Of a DNA stretch of 64,000 bases, positions 63,491 to 64,000 are shown in pieces. Origin of the DNA: CAYVVT01 sp964454335. Its GTDB lineage: Bacteria; Fidelibacterota; UBA8477; JABMPR01. The translations under genes and the position numbers were made by a program. Position 1 is the first letter of the stretch; each line of letters begins with the position of its first letter. The stretch lies in contig CAYVVT010000011.1 of assembly GCA_964454335.1 (NCBI GenBank), forward strand, positions 30,289-94,288, in the 5' to 3' direction. Below the pieces are notes generated by a model that was not told the origin of the DNA, made no database searches, and was given only the letters and a program-made list of their open reading frames with translations.

Positions 63491-63778
63491 GTCGTGCCTG
63501 GTTTAAAACAAACAGCTTTAACAGCAATATCCCACGGTCATGCTATAATGTTTTCCAGGGATCTTTTAAACATATATCCCTGCAATGCAATAGTTGATAA
63601 ATACTGGATAATTAATCCAAATAAATGTAGAGCACAACGAGTGCATAAAGCGGCGTTAGTATTACTAGCAGAAATAAACTGGCCCTTTAAAAACAACAGT
63701 TTAGACCAGTGACATAAATCACGCATTACGTTGACTTATGTGGGATTATTCAGTACCTTAATTTGCTTCATGACTCTT

Positions 63779-63796
63779 TTTGCCATGTTTGGCAAA
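63779..63796. repeat. Inverted repeat upstream of the pilin-like gene
   Basis: TTTGCCA (63779-63785), TGTT, TGGCAAA (63790-63796). A weak TTGACT box lies at 63731-63736. Operator or mRNA hairpin; the regulator is unknown. Confidence 0.4.
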
Positions 63797-63816
63797 TGGG
63801 TTAGAAATTATATGGT

Positions 63817-64000
63817 ATGCTCGTAACTGTCTTAGCAACAGCAATGATCCTCAGCGTCACCGGTGTCGCGGTGATGGAGTTCGGTCTGTATGGCCGCACC
63901 GAGGCATTCGAATCCGCACATACCATCGAGAACCAGTACACAGTGGAAGGCCATGTGAACAAAGCCCTGTGGCGGGTGAACACCATGGCCGATTCACTGA
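63817..64000 (+). CDS. Pilin/PilX-like N-terminal protein, truncated at the window edge
   Basis: 61 codons are visible from ATG 63817; an in-frame TAG at 63802 rules out a longer start. The N-terminus MLVTVLATAMILSVTGVAVMEF is a hydrophobic helix followed by polar residues, like PilX-type minor pilin or pseudopilin starts (preceding residue Gly is encoded but is before the ATG). No clear prepilin peptidase GxxxxE site is visible. The ribosome site is weak. It could also be a plain membrane-anchored protein. Confidence 0.45.
   Translation, partial: MLVTVLATAMILSVTGVAVMEFGLYGRTEAFESAHTIENQYTVEGHVNKALWRVNTMADSL

Larger units (their letters stand above)
63460..63816. other. AT-rich divergent region between cysteate synthase and the pilin-like gene
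   Basis: 357 bases, clearly more AT-rich than the rest of the window, with no convincing gene. It holds the cysteate synthase promoter at the left and a perfect inverted repeat at the right. Confidence 0.5.

Noticed and set aside
63460..63816. Mobile element or attachment site in the AT-rich region
   Set aside because: No integrase, tRNA or direct repeats were seen; a promoter-rich divergent gap explains it.

Overview
This is a chromosomal segment from a Gram-negative (diderm) bacterium, densely coding, standard genetic code, GC a little above 50 %. Outer-membrane barrels, lipoproteins, a TonB-dependent receptor with a DUF4249 partner, a SprA/Sov-type translocon and several secreted proteins with the NYPNPFNP-type C-terminal sorting domain place it in the FCB superphylum. 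The style fits Candidatus Marinimicrobia, Calditrichota or a related lineage better than classical Bacteroidota (E. coli-like TTGACA promoters, NPFNP tails), but this is inference from protein style. No rRNA, tRNA, CRISPR array, transposase or phage gene was seen.

Layout. 0-3.7 kb: a Cys-rich MerR regulator with a haem-c lipoprotein (minus strand), then a glycosylase, a VanX-type dipeptidase and an M24B peptidase. 3.7-11.1 kb: the fatty-acid block yceD-rpmF-plsX-fabH-fabD, fabG on the opposite strand, acpP, fabF, rnc. 11.1-23.3 kb: envelope and signalling genes, including a 1348-residue propeller-type sensor kinase and a barrel fused to what looks like a degenerate M1-peptidase tail. 23.3-27.0 kb: butyrate kinase, DoxX, phenylalanine hydroxylase, RdgB. 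27.1-40.8 kb: a probable long operon led by sprA, followed by a glutaminyl-cyclase-like M28 enzyme, prmA, a lipoprotein, a sorted propeller protein, two PorV/PorQ-like barrels and an MBL hydrolase. 40.9-49.4 kb: a corrinoid protein with a UroD-type methyltransferase, a TlpA-like thioredoxin, and three type IX cargo proteins (kelch, FG-GAP, cytochrome c). 49.6-57.5 kb: a TPR histidine kinase, a decayed gene, a YwaF-like protein, the TonB receptor/DUF4249 pair and two small membrane proteins. 57.7-63.5 kb: two compact metabolic operons. 63.8 kb to the end: a truncated pilin-like gene.

The most interesting content is metabolic and envelope-related. (1) 60.9-63.5 kb carries a cysteate synthase followed by an alpha-oxoamine synthase, the expected first two steps of sulfonolipid (capnine-type) synthesis. 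(2) 57.8-60.8 kb carries a TPP-dependent decarboxylase overlapping a succinate-semialdehyde dehydrogenase, matching the 2-oxoglutarate decarboxylase/SSADH bypass of the TCA cycle first shown in cyanobacteria. (3) The type IX translocon gene sprA directly abuts a QC-like gene, and about half of the signal-peptidase-I substrates in the window have Gln at the predicted mature N-terminus, which is the Q-rule described for Bacteroidetes. Several well-formed palindromes near promoters, one of them a near-consensus Fur box in front of a haem-carrying secreted protein, suggest regulatory sites.
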